Notes under the pieces: model-generated | The model's input: the letters and a program-made list of their open reading frames with translations, nothing else | Database searches by the model: none | Told to the model about the DNA's origin: nothing | In this document: positions 43,334 through 51,539 of the stretch, in pieces | How the letters are laid out: each line of letters starts with the position of its first letter | Position numbering within the stretch: position 1 is the stretch's first letter | NCBI RefSeq assembly: GCF_031457955.1 | Contig: NZ_JAVDXN010000001.1 | Span: forward strand, 620,001-684,000 | DNA length: 64,000 bases | From: Mixta sp031457955 | Lineage (GTDB): Bacteria; Pseudomonadota; Gammaproteobacteria; Enterobacterales; Enterobacteriaceae | Direction of reading: 5' to 3' | Made by a program: the position numbers and the translations under genes

Positions 43334-44661
43334 AAGCCAGAGAAGTGAATTTTGATGGCCTGGTGGGGTTAACGCACCACTATGCGGGCCTTTCTTTTGG
43401 TAATGAGGCTTCGACGCGCCATCAGCATCAGGTTTCCAATCCTAAGCTGGCGGCGCAGCAGGGGCTGCTGAAAATGAAGGCGCTGGCGGATGCCGGTTTT
43501 GCCCAGGGCGTGATCCCGCCGCACGAGCGGCCGCATCTGTTGCTGCTGCGTCAGCTTGGCTTTAGCGGTAGCGATGCGCAGGTGCTGGCGAAAGCGGCTC
43601 GTCAGGCGCCGCAGCTGCTTTCAGGCGTGAGTTCCGCTTCGGCGATGTGGGTAGCCAATGCCGCGACGGTTTCGCCTTCCGCCGACAGCGCCGACGGCAA
43701 AACGCATTTCACCGTGGCGAACCTGAATAATAAATTTCACCGCGCCATTGAAGCGCCCACCACCGGCGCGCTGCTGCGTGCCATTTTCCGCGACGAGCGC
43801 TATTTCGCCCATCATCACGCGCTGCCGCAGGTGGCGCTGCTGGGCGATGAGGGCGCAGCGAACCATAATCGTTTTGGCGGCGACTACGGCGAGCCGGGCG
43901 TACAGCTATTTGTTTATGGCCGCGAAGAGACGCATGGCGGACTGGTGCCCGCGCGCTATCCGGCGCGTCAGACGCGCGAGGCCAGCGAGGCGGTGGCCAG
44001 GCTGCATCAGCTTGACCCGGCGCGCACGCTGTTTGCCCAGCAGAACCCAGCGGTGATCGATCAGGGCGTTTTCCATAACGATGTGATTGCTGTCAGCAAT
44101 CAGCGGGTGCTGTTCTGTCATCAGCTGGCGTTTCTGCATCAGGATAAATTGCTGAATGACTTAAGCGAACGGGTGCCAGGCTTTACGCCGATCGTGGTAC
44201 CGGAAAACCGCGTGTCGGTGGCGGAGGCGGTGGCAACCTATCTGTTTAACAGTCAGCTACTCAGTCGCGAAGATGGTACTATGCTGCTGGTCTTGCCGCA
44301 GGAGGCACGTGAGCATCATGGCGTCTGGCGCTATTTAACCGAGCTGGTAGAGAGCGGCGGACCCATTCGTGAGCTGAAGGTGTTTGACCTGCGTGAAAGC
44401 ATGAACAACGGCGGCGGCCCGGCCTGTTTGCGCCTGCGCGTGGCGCTTAACCCAACAGAACAGCAGGCGGTGAACCCGGCGGTGATGATGAATGACACCC
44501 TGTTTGCCACGCTTAACCAATGGGTCGATCGCCATTACCGCGATCGGCTGACCCAGGCCGATTTGGCCGATCCGCAGTTACTGATTGAAGGGCGTGTTGC
44601 CCTGGATGAGCTGACGCGTTTGCTAGACTTAGGAAATGTTTATTCATTCCAGCAGGAGTAA
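43330..44661 (+). CDS. astB: N-succinylarginine dihydrolase
   Basis: AstB hydrolyses succinylarginine to succinylornithine, ammonia and CO2, the second pathway step. The 443 residues match the family, with the start KAREVNFDGLVGLTHHYAGL, the segment DEGAANHNRF and the C-terminal half ending with VALDELTRLLDLGNVYSFQQ. It belongs to the guanidine-modifying enzyme superfamily. It is the fourth gene, followed by a 56-base gap to astE. Confidence 0.95.
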   Translation: MKAREVNFDGLVGLTHHYAGLSFGNEASTRHQHQVSNPKLAAQQGLLKMKALADAGFAQGVIPPHERPHLLLLRQLGFSGSDAQVLAKAARQAPQLLSGVSSASAMWVANAATVSPSADSADGKTHFTVANLNNKFHRAIEAPTTGALLRAIFRDERYFAHHHALPQVALLGDEGAANHNRFGGDYGEPGVQLFVYGREETHGGLVPARYPARQTREASEAVARLHQLDPARTLFAQQNPAVIDQGVFHNDVIAVSNQRVLFCHQLAFLHQDKLLNDLSERVPGFTPIVVPENRVSVAEAVATYLFNSQLLSREDGTMLLVLPQEAREHHGVWRYLTELVESGGPIRELKVFDLRESMNNGGGPACLRLRVALNPTEQQAVNPAVMMNDTLFATLNQWVDRHYRDRLTQADLADPQLLIEGRVALDELTRLLDLGNVYSFQQE

Positions 44662-44717
44662 AACCCCGGTGACGCGATCGTTTCGCGCTGTGGGTTTCCC
44701 GCGTAACAGGAGATGTC

Positions 44718-45734
44718 ATGCAGGATTTTTTACAGCAAACGCTTTCCGGCAACGCGCCGGGCGTCACCAGCGGTAGCTCGCCGCATCTGCGCTGGCAGTG
44801 GCTGGATGAGGGGATTCTTGAACTGACGCCGCCGACGCCGACGCAGCAGGCCGTGGCTATTTCCGCTGGTATTCATGGTAATGAAACCGCGCCGGTCGAG
44901 ATGCTTAACGCATTAATTACCCGTTTGCTGCAGGGCGAGCTGCCGCTGGCGGTAAGGTTGCTGGTACTGTTCGGCAATCCGCCTGCGCTGCGCGCCAATA
45001 AACGCTATCTGCGCTGTGATTTGAACCGGCTGTTTGGCGGTCGCTGGCAGCAATTTGAAAACTGCCCGGAGGCGCAACGCGCGTTGCGTCTGGAACAGGC
45101 GCTGGAAACCTTCTGGCAGGTCGGCACGCATCAGGAAACGCGCTGGCATCTCGATCTGCATACCGCTATTCGCGGCTCGTACCATACGCGCTTCGGCGTG
45201 ATGCCGTTTAGCTCGCGTCCCTGGCCTGATGATTTTATGCAGTGGCTGGCGGCGGCGGGGCTGGAAGCGCTGGTGTTCCATCGCGCGCCGGGCGGCACCT
45301 TTACCCATTACAGTAGCGAACACTTCCAGGCCGCCAGCTGTACGCTGGAGCTGGGTAAGGCGTTGCCGTTTGGGCACAACGATCTGACGCAGTTTCAGGC
45401 GGCGGCGCAGGCGCTGGCGGCGCTGGTTTCGGGTGACGCGCTGCCGCCGATTGCCGCAATGCCGCGTCGCTATCGGGTTACGCAGCAGATTACGCGCAAC
45501 AGCGAATATTTTCAGCTGCATATGAGCCGGGAAACGCTGAACTTCACCGCTTTTCCGCAAGGCATGCTGCTGGCGGAAGATGGCGAGACGCGCTATTTCG
45601 TGCAGCAGGCGCGTGAGTATGTGCTGTTTCCTAATCCGGACGTCGCGCCTGGGCTGCGTGCCGGGCTGATGCTGGTGGAGGATAATGCGCACAATGCAGC
45701 GTTGAGCAATGATGCGGCGGAGCCGGTGAAATAA
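44718..45734 (+). CDS. astE: succinylglutamate desuccinylase
   Basis: AstE is a zinc metallopeptidase-like amidohydrolase that releases glutamate and succinate in the last pathway step. The 338-residue protein has the zinc-binding motifs GIHGNETAPVEML (H-x-x-E) and HLDLHTAIRGS. It completes astCADBE, allowing arginine to be used as a nitrogen source. It is convergent with the MFS gene; a GC-rich hairpin lies between them. Confidence 0.95.
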   Translation: MQDFLQQTLSGNAPGVTSGSSPHLRWQWLDEGILELTPPTPTQQAVAISAGIHGNETAPVEMLNALITRLLQGELPLAVRLLVLFGNPPALRANKRYLRCDLNRLFGGRWQQFENCPEAQRALRLEQALETFWQVGTHQETRWHLDLHTAIRGSYHTRFGVMPFSSRPWPDDFMQWLAAAGLEALVFHRAPGGTFTHYSSEHFQAASCTLELGKALPFGHNDLTQFQAAAQALAALVSGDALPPIAAMPRRYRVTQQITRNSEYFQLHMSRETLNFTAFPQGMLLAEDGETRYFVQQAREYVLFPNPDVAPGLRAGLMLVEDNAHNAALSNDAAEPVK

Positions 45735-45739
45735 GCAAA

Positions 45740-45758
45740 GGCCCGGTGATGCCGGGCC
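45740..45758. terminator. hairpin between astE and the MFS gene
   Basis: GGCCCGG (45740-45746) pairs with CCGGGCC (45752-45758) around TGATG. On the minus strand it is followed by TTTGCTTATTT, making a weak terminator for the MFS operon. On the plus strand no T run follows. The segment GATGCCGGGCCAG recurs 33 bases later (45781). Confidence 0.55.
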
Positions 45759-45797
45759 AGAAGGAAGCGACTAACCCAACGATGCCGGGCCAGCATA

Positions 45798-45870
45798 TCG
45801 GCTACGCCGGTGCGCGCAGCCTGATAAGGTTTTAATCGGCTACGCCAGAGCACGCAGCCTGATAACGCTG
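45798..45870 (-). repeat. 38-bp tandem duplication of the MFS gene 3' end
   Basis: The last codons and stop of the MFS gene (copy 45836-45870) are repeated directly downstream (45798-45835). The first 30 bases match at 27 positions (TCGGCTACGCC and GCAGCCTGATAA blocks shared). The outer copy is non-coding and repeats the stop-codon region. Confidence 0.85.
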
Positions 45871-47117
45871 CGCTGACGTACAAACAGCGCCAGCAACACG
45901 ATGCCGGTCAGCGCCAGCGCGCTCGCCAGCAGGAACGCCGAAGCGTAGCCTCCGCCGTACTGGATCAGAAAACCGGTAATCGCCGGAGAAAGAATCCCCG
46001 CCAGGTTCGCCAGCAGATGCACAAAGCCGCCAGCGGTGCCGATACGATCTGCCGGAACAATATCCTGTAGCAGCGACCAGCATGCCTGCGGCGTCATGTA
46101 GGCGAACACGCTGGCAAGCGTAATCAGCGCAACGGCGAAGATCACGTTTTCCGCCCAGGCGGTGAGCATCACGCTAACCGCCGCCACCGCCAGCCCGGCG
46201 AAAATTACCAGCTTACGCGACAGCAGGAAATTACCGGTGCGCCGATAGATGGCATCCGAAATCAGCCCGCCGCCAATAAATCCTGCCGTTGCCCCCAGCC
46301 AGGGCAGCACGCCGATCAGGCTCATACTTTTAATATCCAGGTGCTGATAATCGGTCAGGTAGCTGGGCAGCCACGACAGAAAGAAGAACTGGATATAGTT
46401 AAAGCAGAAGAACGCGGCGGCGACGCCCAATACCGGCAGCGAAAAGACATAGCGCCAGATGCCTGCGGGACGCGCGCCCGCTTCTGCATTGCGGGTAGCG
46501 GGGCGTTGGGTAGTAATCAGCTGGCGCTCCTGTTCGGTGACGCGCGGATGCTCTTCCGGCTTATCGCGGAATAGCCACAGCCAGAACGCCAGCCAGACAA
46601 AGCCCAGCAGGGCAATCGCCACGAACGAGATGCGCCAGCCAAAATGCAGACCGACCAGACCGACAATCGGCGCGGCAACCGCTGCGCCCAGCGGCTGTCC
46701 GGCATTGGTGAAGCCGACGGCGCGGCCGGTTTCCTTACGCGGAAACCAGTTCGAGATCGATTTATTGGTGGTGGTGCCCATCGGGCCTTCGCCGATGCCA
46801 AACAGCACGCGCATAATCAGCAAATGGGTGAAATTTCCCGCCAGCGCGGTGGCGCCGCAAAACAGCGACCAGATCCCCGCCGCCCAGGCAAATACCCGCC
46901 GTGGGCCAAAGCGATCGGCAGCCCAGCCGCCTAAAAAGCAGAACAGGCAATAGCCGATAAAAAAGCAGCTAAACAGGATGCCCATCTGCGCATCATCAAT
47001 ATGCAGATCCTGTTTCACCAGCGGCGCCATCACCGAGAGGGCGGCCCGGTCGAGATAGTTCAACATTCCGGCAGAAAACAGCAGCAGGGCGACAAGGCTA
47101 CGATAATTTTTAAACAT
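45840..47117 (-). CDS. MFS transporter, anion:cation symporter (sugar-acid) type
   Basis: A 425-residue twelve-helix major facilitator. Its start (LVALLLFSAGMLNYLDRAALSV, here residues 8-29), the GGWAADRFGPRRV loop and FGIGEGPMGTTTNKSISNWF identify the ACS family, which includes glucarate, galactonate and phthalate carriers. The gene overlaps the end of the enolase-superfamily gene by eight bases, so the transporter probably imports that enzyme's sugar-acid substrate. The precise substrate cannot be read from the sequence. Confidence 0.88.
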   Translation of the reverse strand: MFKNYRSLVALLLFSAGMLNYLDRAALSVMAPLVKQDLHIDDAQMGILFSCFFIGYCLFCFLGGWAADRFGPRRVFAWAAGIWSLFCGATALAGNFTHLLIMRVLFGIGEGPMGTTTNKSISNWFPRKETGRAVGFTNAGQPLGAAVAAPIVGLVGLHFGWRISFVAIALLGFVWLAFWLWLFRDKPEEHPRVTEQERQLITTQRPATRNAEAGARPAGIWRYVFSLPVLGVAAAFFCFNYIQFFFLSWLPSYLTDYQHLDIKSMSLIGVLPWLGATAGFIGGGLISDAIYRRTGNFLLSRKLVIFAGLAVAAVSVMLTAWAENVIFAVALITLASVFAYMTPQACWSLLQDIVPADRIGTAGGFVHLLANLAGILSPAITGFLIQYGGGYASAFLLASALALTGIVLLALFVRQRSVIRLRALA

Positions 47118-48264
47118 AACGGGTTCCTTCCATGTTTACCTGAATATGGTCGATGGTGTGCTGTTGCATCACCTGCGCATCGGGCGCAAAGCCCAGCCCC
47201 GGCGTATCCGGCAGGGTCAGGGTTGGGGCAAAAGCTAACTGAGGATAAAGCAGCGAGGTGAAGCGGATAAACGGCACTTCCAGTTGAATATCGTCGGGCA
47301 ACGCGGCCACGATATGCGCCGTCGCCGGCAGCCCGGCCCCGTAATAGAAGCAGTGCGGCACCACTTTGACCTGATGCGTTGCCGCCTGCGCCACGACGCG
47401 CAACAGCGCGCTGATGCCGCCCACTTTCGCCACGCTGGGCTGCGCTACGTCAATTGCGCCGCTGTCGAACAGCGCGGTGAAGCCCCACTCGCCGCCGGCA
47501 TTTTCCCCTGCGGCAATCGGCGTTCCCGCACTGCGCACCGTCGCCAGGCCATGCGCATCGTCCGGCGGCCAGACCGGCTCTTCCAGCCAGCCCAGCTTCA
47601 GCTCCGCCAGTTGACGGGCGCGCAGGCTGGCTTCCGCTACCGTCCACGGGCAATTGACGTCCACCATCAGCGTCGCTTCCGGCGGCAGAGCGGCGCGGGC
47701 GGCGGCGATGGCGGCATACTCAGTTTCATGCAGCTTCAGCGTGCGGAAACCCGCCTGCCAGGCACGGGTGACCTGACGGGCGACCTCTTCCGGCTGGTTG
47801 TTATAGCTAACCAGGCTGGCATAGAGGCTAATTTGCTGGCGCTTTGCCCCCAGCAACTGCCACAGCGGCTGCTCCAGCTGTTGTCCCAGCAGATCCCACA
47901 ACGCAATATCAATGGCTGACAGGCCAAAGCGCACCGGGCCGCCACGGCCAAAGCCATGCAGCGCCTTTTCCGCGTCCGCCATCAGCGCTTCCAGCGCGAC
48001 ACGGCTTTGCGGCACCGGTTTGTCGAGAAAGCAGGGGATCACCAGCTGCTGTAACGCCTGCTGCGTAACGGGATTGGCAAGATGGCCAAAGGCTTCGCCC
48101 CAGCCTTGCAGGCCGCTGCTGGTTTCAATACGCACCAGCAGCGTTTCCATTTTCTTAAGTGACGGCGAAGCGGCGTTCCAGGGCGTTTCCTGCGCGGTGG
48201 CCAGCGGACGATCGCTGTCAAAAGGCAGGCTGAGGCGTATCACCTCAATACTTGTTATTTTCAT
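47110..48264 (-). CDS. enolase-superfamily (mandelate racemase/muconate-lactonizing type) enzyme
   Basis: A 384-residue protein from the ATG at 48264; 54 further codons open upstream are not family sequence. Metal ligands are readable: D202 (VDVNCPW), E228 (LEEP) and E254 (AAGEN). A candidate acid/base histidine is H304 (VVPHCFYYG). The usual KxK base motif reads K177-L-H179 (TLKLHE), which is atypical and may point to a distinct reaction, such as dehydration of a sugar acid. It pairs with the downstream transporter. The substrate is unknown. Confidence 0.82.
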   Translation of the reverse strand: MKITSIEVIRLSLPFDSDRPLATAQETPWNAASPSLKKMETLLVRIETSSGLQGWGEAFGHLANPVTQQALQQLVIPCFLDKPVPQSRVALEALMADAEKALHGFGRGGPVRFGLSAIDIALWDLLGQQLEQPLWQLLGAKRQQISLYASLVSYNNQPEEVARQVTRAWQAGFRTLKLHETEYAAIAAARAALPPEATLMVDVNCPWTVAEASLRARQLAELKLGWLEEPVWPPDDAHGLATVRSAGTPIAAGENAGGEWGFTALFDSGAIDVAQPSVAKVGGISALLRVVAQAATHQVKVVPHCFYYGAGLPATAHIVAALPDDIQLEVPFIRFTSLLYPQLAFAPTLTLPDTPGLGFAPDAQVMQQHTIDHIQVNMEGTRYV

Positions 48265-48745
48265 GCCATGAACCTTAGAAGTAGGGGAATCAGAGTAAGA
48301 ACCGGGTTTTACGTTTTTTTCAGCATTAACTGGAATTAACCGACACCAGTATAAAAAACAGGCGGGACGCGAGGCATTATTCAGGCGCATAAAGTTAAGG
48401 CGGGAAAATGGTGGATCTTTTGGCATCTGTATAAACGCTTGCGCAGCAGCTCACAAAAAAGCGGCGGGAACAGAATTTTCCTGGGCGGCGTTAACTTTTT
48501 CTTTCCTCTATTCTGTCGCCAGGGTTACACTTCTCCACAATTACCGCTGTTTTCCGCACAATGTCATATTCTTTTGCAATTCTTGCCCTTAATCTTCTTA
48601 TTCTCTCCAGGATCGCTGCATTTTTATCTTCTATGCTTTCAGGGCTTTACTCAGACTCTGAGTAGTTGACGTTTGATGTCGTAGACTCATTTCCGTAGCA
48701 GCGACATCAGCTGTCGTCATAAAACTGATAAGTAAGGACAATACC
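48265..48745. promoter_or_regulatory. divergent region upstream of spy and the enolase-family gene
   Basis: About 480 bases without a credible gene. Near spy are two inverted repeats: ACTCAG-ACT-CTGAGT (48649-48663) and GATGTCG (48675-48681) with CGACATC (48702-48708). The latter would fold in the spy 5' leader. I did not find convincing CpxR or BaeR boxes, which control spy in E. coli. Confidence 0.5.
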
Positions 48746-49237
48746 ATGCGTAAACTCACCTCTCTTTTTGTTGCTTCCGCTCTGGCTTTTGGTGCGGCAA
48801 GCATTGTTCATGCAGCAGATACCCTGACGCCACCACCGGCGGGCAGCGAAAAAGCGATGCACCATAAAGGTCCGATGATGCACGGCCCAATGGGAATGTT
48901 TAAAAATCTGAACCTGACCGATGCGCAGAAACAGCAGATGCACGACATCATGAAAGATGCGCGCAAAGAGATGAAGCGTCCGTCAATGGAAGAGCGTCGC
49001 GCGAATCACGCGATTATCGCTGCCGATAGCTTTGACCGCAGCAAAGCGGAAGCGCAGGCTGAGAAGATGACCGCCAACGCGAAAGAAAACGCCGTGGCGA
49101 TGATGGAAACGCAAAACAAACTGTATAACGTGCTGACGCCAGAGCAGAAGAAGCAGTACAACGCTAACTTTGAGAAACGTCTGACTGCAAAGCCGATGCA
49201 CGACGGTAAGATGACGCCACCGCCAGCTGACGAATAA
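48746..49237 (+). CDS. spy: periplasmic chaperone Spy
   Basis: A 163-residue exported protein: signal peptide of 23 residues (ending SIVHA), then a methionine- and histidine-rich segment (HHKGPMMHGPMGMF) and the LTxxQ family motif twice (LNLTDAQKQQMHDIM and LTPEQKKQYNANF). Spy is an ATP-independent cradle-shaped chaperone induced by envelope stress. AAGGA precedes the ATG. The last four codons and stop are duplicated immediately downstream. Confidence 0.92.
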   Translation: MRKLTSLFVASALAFGAASIVHAADTLTPPPAGSEKAMHHKGPMMHGPMGMFKNLNLTDAQKQQMHDIMKDARKEMKRPSMEERRANHAIIAADSFDRSKAEAQAEKMTANAKENAVAMMETQNKLYNVLTPEQKKQYNANFEKRLTAKPMHDGKMTPPPADE

Positions 49238-49303
49238 TCGTCGCGCGGGAGCATTTTCGAGACCGCTGACGAATAATCGTCACGCGTGAGAATTCCTGAG
49301 ACC
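49226..49303 (+). repeat. 39-bp tandem duplication at the spy 3' end
   Basis: Two 39-base units, 49226-49264 and 49265-49303, are identical at 33 positions. Both begin GCTGACGAATAATCGTC and end GAGACC. The first contains the last spy codons and its stop; the second is non-coding. A third start (GCCGACG) is the 5' arm of the terminator. Confidence 0.88.
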
Positions 49304-49350
49304 GCCGACGTTGTCCATGGCTTTGCGCCGTGGGCAGCGTCGGCGGTTTT
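49302..49350 (+). terminator. terminator after spy
   Basis: CCGCCGACG (49302-49310) pairs with CGTCGGCGG (49338-49346), followed by TTTT. The 27-base loop contains a further CCATGG/CCGTGG partial pairing. Confidence 0.7.
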
Positions 49351-49354
49351 GTTA

Positions 49355-50386
49355 TCAGAAGGTGCCGGTACCGCCGTCAGAACACCAGACCTGACCTGAG
49401 CTAAAACTGCTCTCCGCCGAAGCCAGCGTCACATAGAGCGGGGCGATCTCCACCGGCTGTCCGGGGCGACCAAACGGCGCGTCCTCGCCAAACGACATCA
49501 CTTTCTCCATCGGCTGACCGCCACTGGATTGTAACGGCGTCCAGTACGGGCCAGGCGCAACGGCGTTGACCCGAATGCCTTTTTCCGCCACCTGTTTTGC
49601 CAGCCCTTTGGTAAAGGCGACAATCGCCGCTTTGGTCTGCGCGTAGTCAAGCAGAATCGGACTCGGCTTGCCCGCCTGTACCGACGTGGTATTGACAATC
49701 GCTGCGCCCGGCTTGAGATGCGCCATCGCCGCTTTGGTGATCCAGAACATCGCGTAGACGTTGGTTTTAAAGGTTTTATCAAACGACTCGGTGGTTAGCT
49801 CGGTAATCGATTCCACATACTGCTGGCGACCGGCGTTGTTAACCAGAATATCCAGCCCGCCCAGCTGCGTCGCGGCATCATTAACCAGCTTCTGACAAAA
49901 AGCCTCATCGGTAATATCACCCGGAATGGCGACGGCTTTACGGCCTGCTGCCTTGATCAGTTCGATGACCTCTTTGGCATCCGACTCTTCTTCCGGCAGA
50001 TAGTTAATTGCTACGTCAGCGCCTTCACGCGCATAGGCAATCGCCACCGCACGGCCAATGCCGGAATCGCCGCCGGTAATCAGCGCCTTACGACCAGCCA
50101 GACGTCCGCTGCCACGATAGCTCTCTTCACCATGATCGGGACGTGGCACCATTTTACTCGCCAGGCCCGGCGGATCCTGCGGCTGGCGTTCAAAAGGGGG
50201 CTTGGGGAAAGCATCAAGCGGGTTTTTGCCGGTCAGCGGCGGCGCATTGTTTGGCGTCGCACCAGCGCTACCGCTTTCTGCCGCGCTGGCGCTGCCCGCC
50301 ATCGCCATACCGGTTACCGCCATGCTACCCATCAGGCCGCCCACTACCTGGCGACGAGAAAACTTACTGTGATCGTGTTGAGACAT
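49355..50386 (-). CDS. short-chain dehydrogenase/reductase with Tat signal
   Basis: A 343-residue classical SDR preceded by a twin-arginine signal (SRRQVVGGLMGSMAV, residues 10-24). After a proline-rich linker comes the Rossmann fold TGGDSGIGRAVAIAYAREGA, the NNAG motif, catalytic Ser in TTSVQAG and the YxxxK pair in LDYAQTKAAIV. It resembles the YghA group of NAD(P)-dependent alcohol/aldehyde reductases, which is normally cytoplasmic. The Tat signal suggests export of a folded, cofactor-loaded enzyme. AAGGAG precedes the ATG. The substrate is unknown. Confidence 0.85.
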   Translation of the reverse strand: MSQHDHSKFSRRQVVGGLMGSMAVTGMAMAGSASAAESGSAGATPNNAPPLTGKNPLDAFPKPPFERQPQDPPGLASKMVPRPDHGEESYRGSGRLAGRKALITGGDSGIGRAVAIAYAREGADVAINYLPEEESDAKEVIELIKAAGRKAVAIPGDITDEAFCQKLVNDAATQLGGLDILVNNAGRQQYVESITELTTESFDKTFKTNVYAMFWITKAAMAHLKPGAAIVNTTSVQAGKPSPILLDYAQTKAAIVAFTKGLAKQVAEKGIRVNAVAPGPYWTPLQSSGGQPMEKVMSFGEDAPFGRPGQPVEIAPLYVTLASAESSFSSGQVWCSDGGTGTF

Positions 50387-50482
50387 GCGTTCTCCTTTTC
50401 ATCAGTAAAGTGCCAACAAACCGCGACACAACTGATTAAAAGGTAGACGCAAATCACAATTCACGCGAAGCGGGGGAGCGGA

Positions 50483-51346
50483 TTAAAGCGGGATAATCGG
50501 ATATTTTCCGCTCAGCATCGGCCGACAAAGGTACTTATAGCCATCATTATCGAACCCTTTTGGCGGGCTGGTGAGATTTTTCGCTTCATCAAGATGACTG
50601 ACGGAACCGAGGTAAAACCAGTTATGGATAATATGCATCTGGGTTTCCTGCGGGCCTTCCTCCACCAGCGCGACGGCGCCCGGCCACGGCCAGCAAATCA
50701 CGCGCACTTTCTCCAGCGCAGCCAGCAGACGCTGGTGGTGATCGCTAATCAGCTCTTTACCGCAGCAGGCGCCCGCACAGCGTTTCAGGCTGGCGCGGAA
50801 GCAGGCGCGGCTTTTGCTGTAGCTTTCCAGCCCCAGCAGGCCGTAACAGAGCTGATGCTCATCGGCGATGTTTTTAAGGGTTTCCTGCGCCGCGCGGCGG
50901 CTGGCGTAAAGCCCAAACAGGTTAGGGGAGGCGGAGAAATCGACATCGCGCGCATAGACAATATTGGGCACGGTCACGCCGTCCCACTGTAGCGAGCAGA
51001 GCTGGCGGTTGCGCCGCAGCCGTTTGTTAAACAGCGGCTGCTGGTTTTTAATCATTTGCGCTTCCAGCAGCAGCGCGCCCAGTTCACCGGCAGTAGTAAT
51101 CCAGCTAAGGCGACGCGTCAGACGTAGCATTTTTGCCTCATCTGGCGTACGGAAATGGGACATCACCCGCGTGCGCAGGTTAATGCTTTTGCCGATATAG
51201 AGCGGCATCACGTCGCTATCGCCATGAAAGGTATACACGCCGGGCAATTTGGGAATCTCGGCGAGAAACGAGCGAAGATGATCGGGATATTCATAAATGG
51301 CCGCCGGTTCAAATTCCAGGCGGTGGCTGGCAGCACGTCTTACCAC
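50483..51346 (-). CDS. cho: excinuclease Cho (UvrC homologue)
   Basis: A 287-residue GIY-YIG endonuclease (PGVYTFHGDS, PLYIGKSINLRTRV) homologous to the N-terminal half of UvrC. It makes the 3' incision in nucleotide excision repair on bulky lesions. Translation starts at GTG (51346) with GGAG six bases upstream. A LexA-type operator lies 15 bases further upstream, in agreement with SOS control of E. coli cho. Its position near nadE is also conserved. Confidence 0.92.
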   Translation of the reverse strand: MVRRAASHRLEFEPAAIYEYPDHLRSFLAEIPKLPGVYTFHGDSDVMPLYIGKSINLRTRVMSHFRTPDEAKMLRLTRRLSWITTAGELGALLLEAQMIKNQQPLFNKRLRRNRQLCSLQWDGVTVPNIVYARDVDFSASPNLFGLYASRRAAQETLKNIADEHQLCYGLLGLESYSKSRACFRASLKRCAGACCGKELISDHHQRLLAALEKVRVICWPWPGAVALVEEGPQETQMHIIHNWFYLGSVSHLDEAKNLTSPPKGFDNDGYKYLCRPMLSGKYPIIPL

Positions 51347-51361
51347 AGGTGACTCCGTTTA

Positions 51362-51377
51362 CTGGTTGCATATCCAG
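51362..51377 (-). promoter_or_regulatory. LexA operator of cho
   Basis: CTGGTTGCATATCCAG fits the LexA pattern CTG-N10-CAG, flanked by A and T. It lies 16-31 bases before the cho GTG start, a position where repressor would block transcription. SOS control of cho is established in E. coli. Confidence 0.75.
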
Positions 51378-51458
51378 TCTATCAGCCGAAACGTAGCTTG
51401 AACAGGGTGAAAAATCGACGCATTGCGTTTTTTATCATCGCCACCGACGCGCTGCCGC

Positions 51459-51485
51459 ACAGGGTTTGCTGCGCGTAACGGTAAA
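51459..51485 (+). repeat. left direct repeat of the mobile island (attL-like)
   Basis: A 27-base segment starting ACAGG and ending GCGTAACGGTAAA. It recurs in the same orientation at 55331-55357 with 25 of 27 bases identical. The two copies bracket all mobile remnants between cho and nadE. Confidence 0.7.
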
Positions 51486-51539
51486 ATAAGCGCAGTGGTT
51501 ACAGGAGATGAATGTCCGTTATGAATCGCCACTGGTAAT

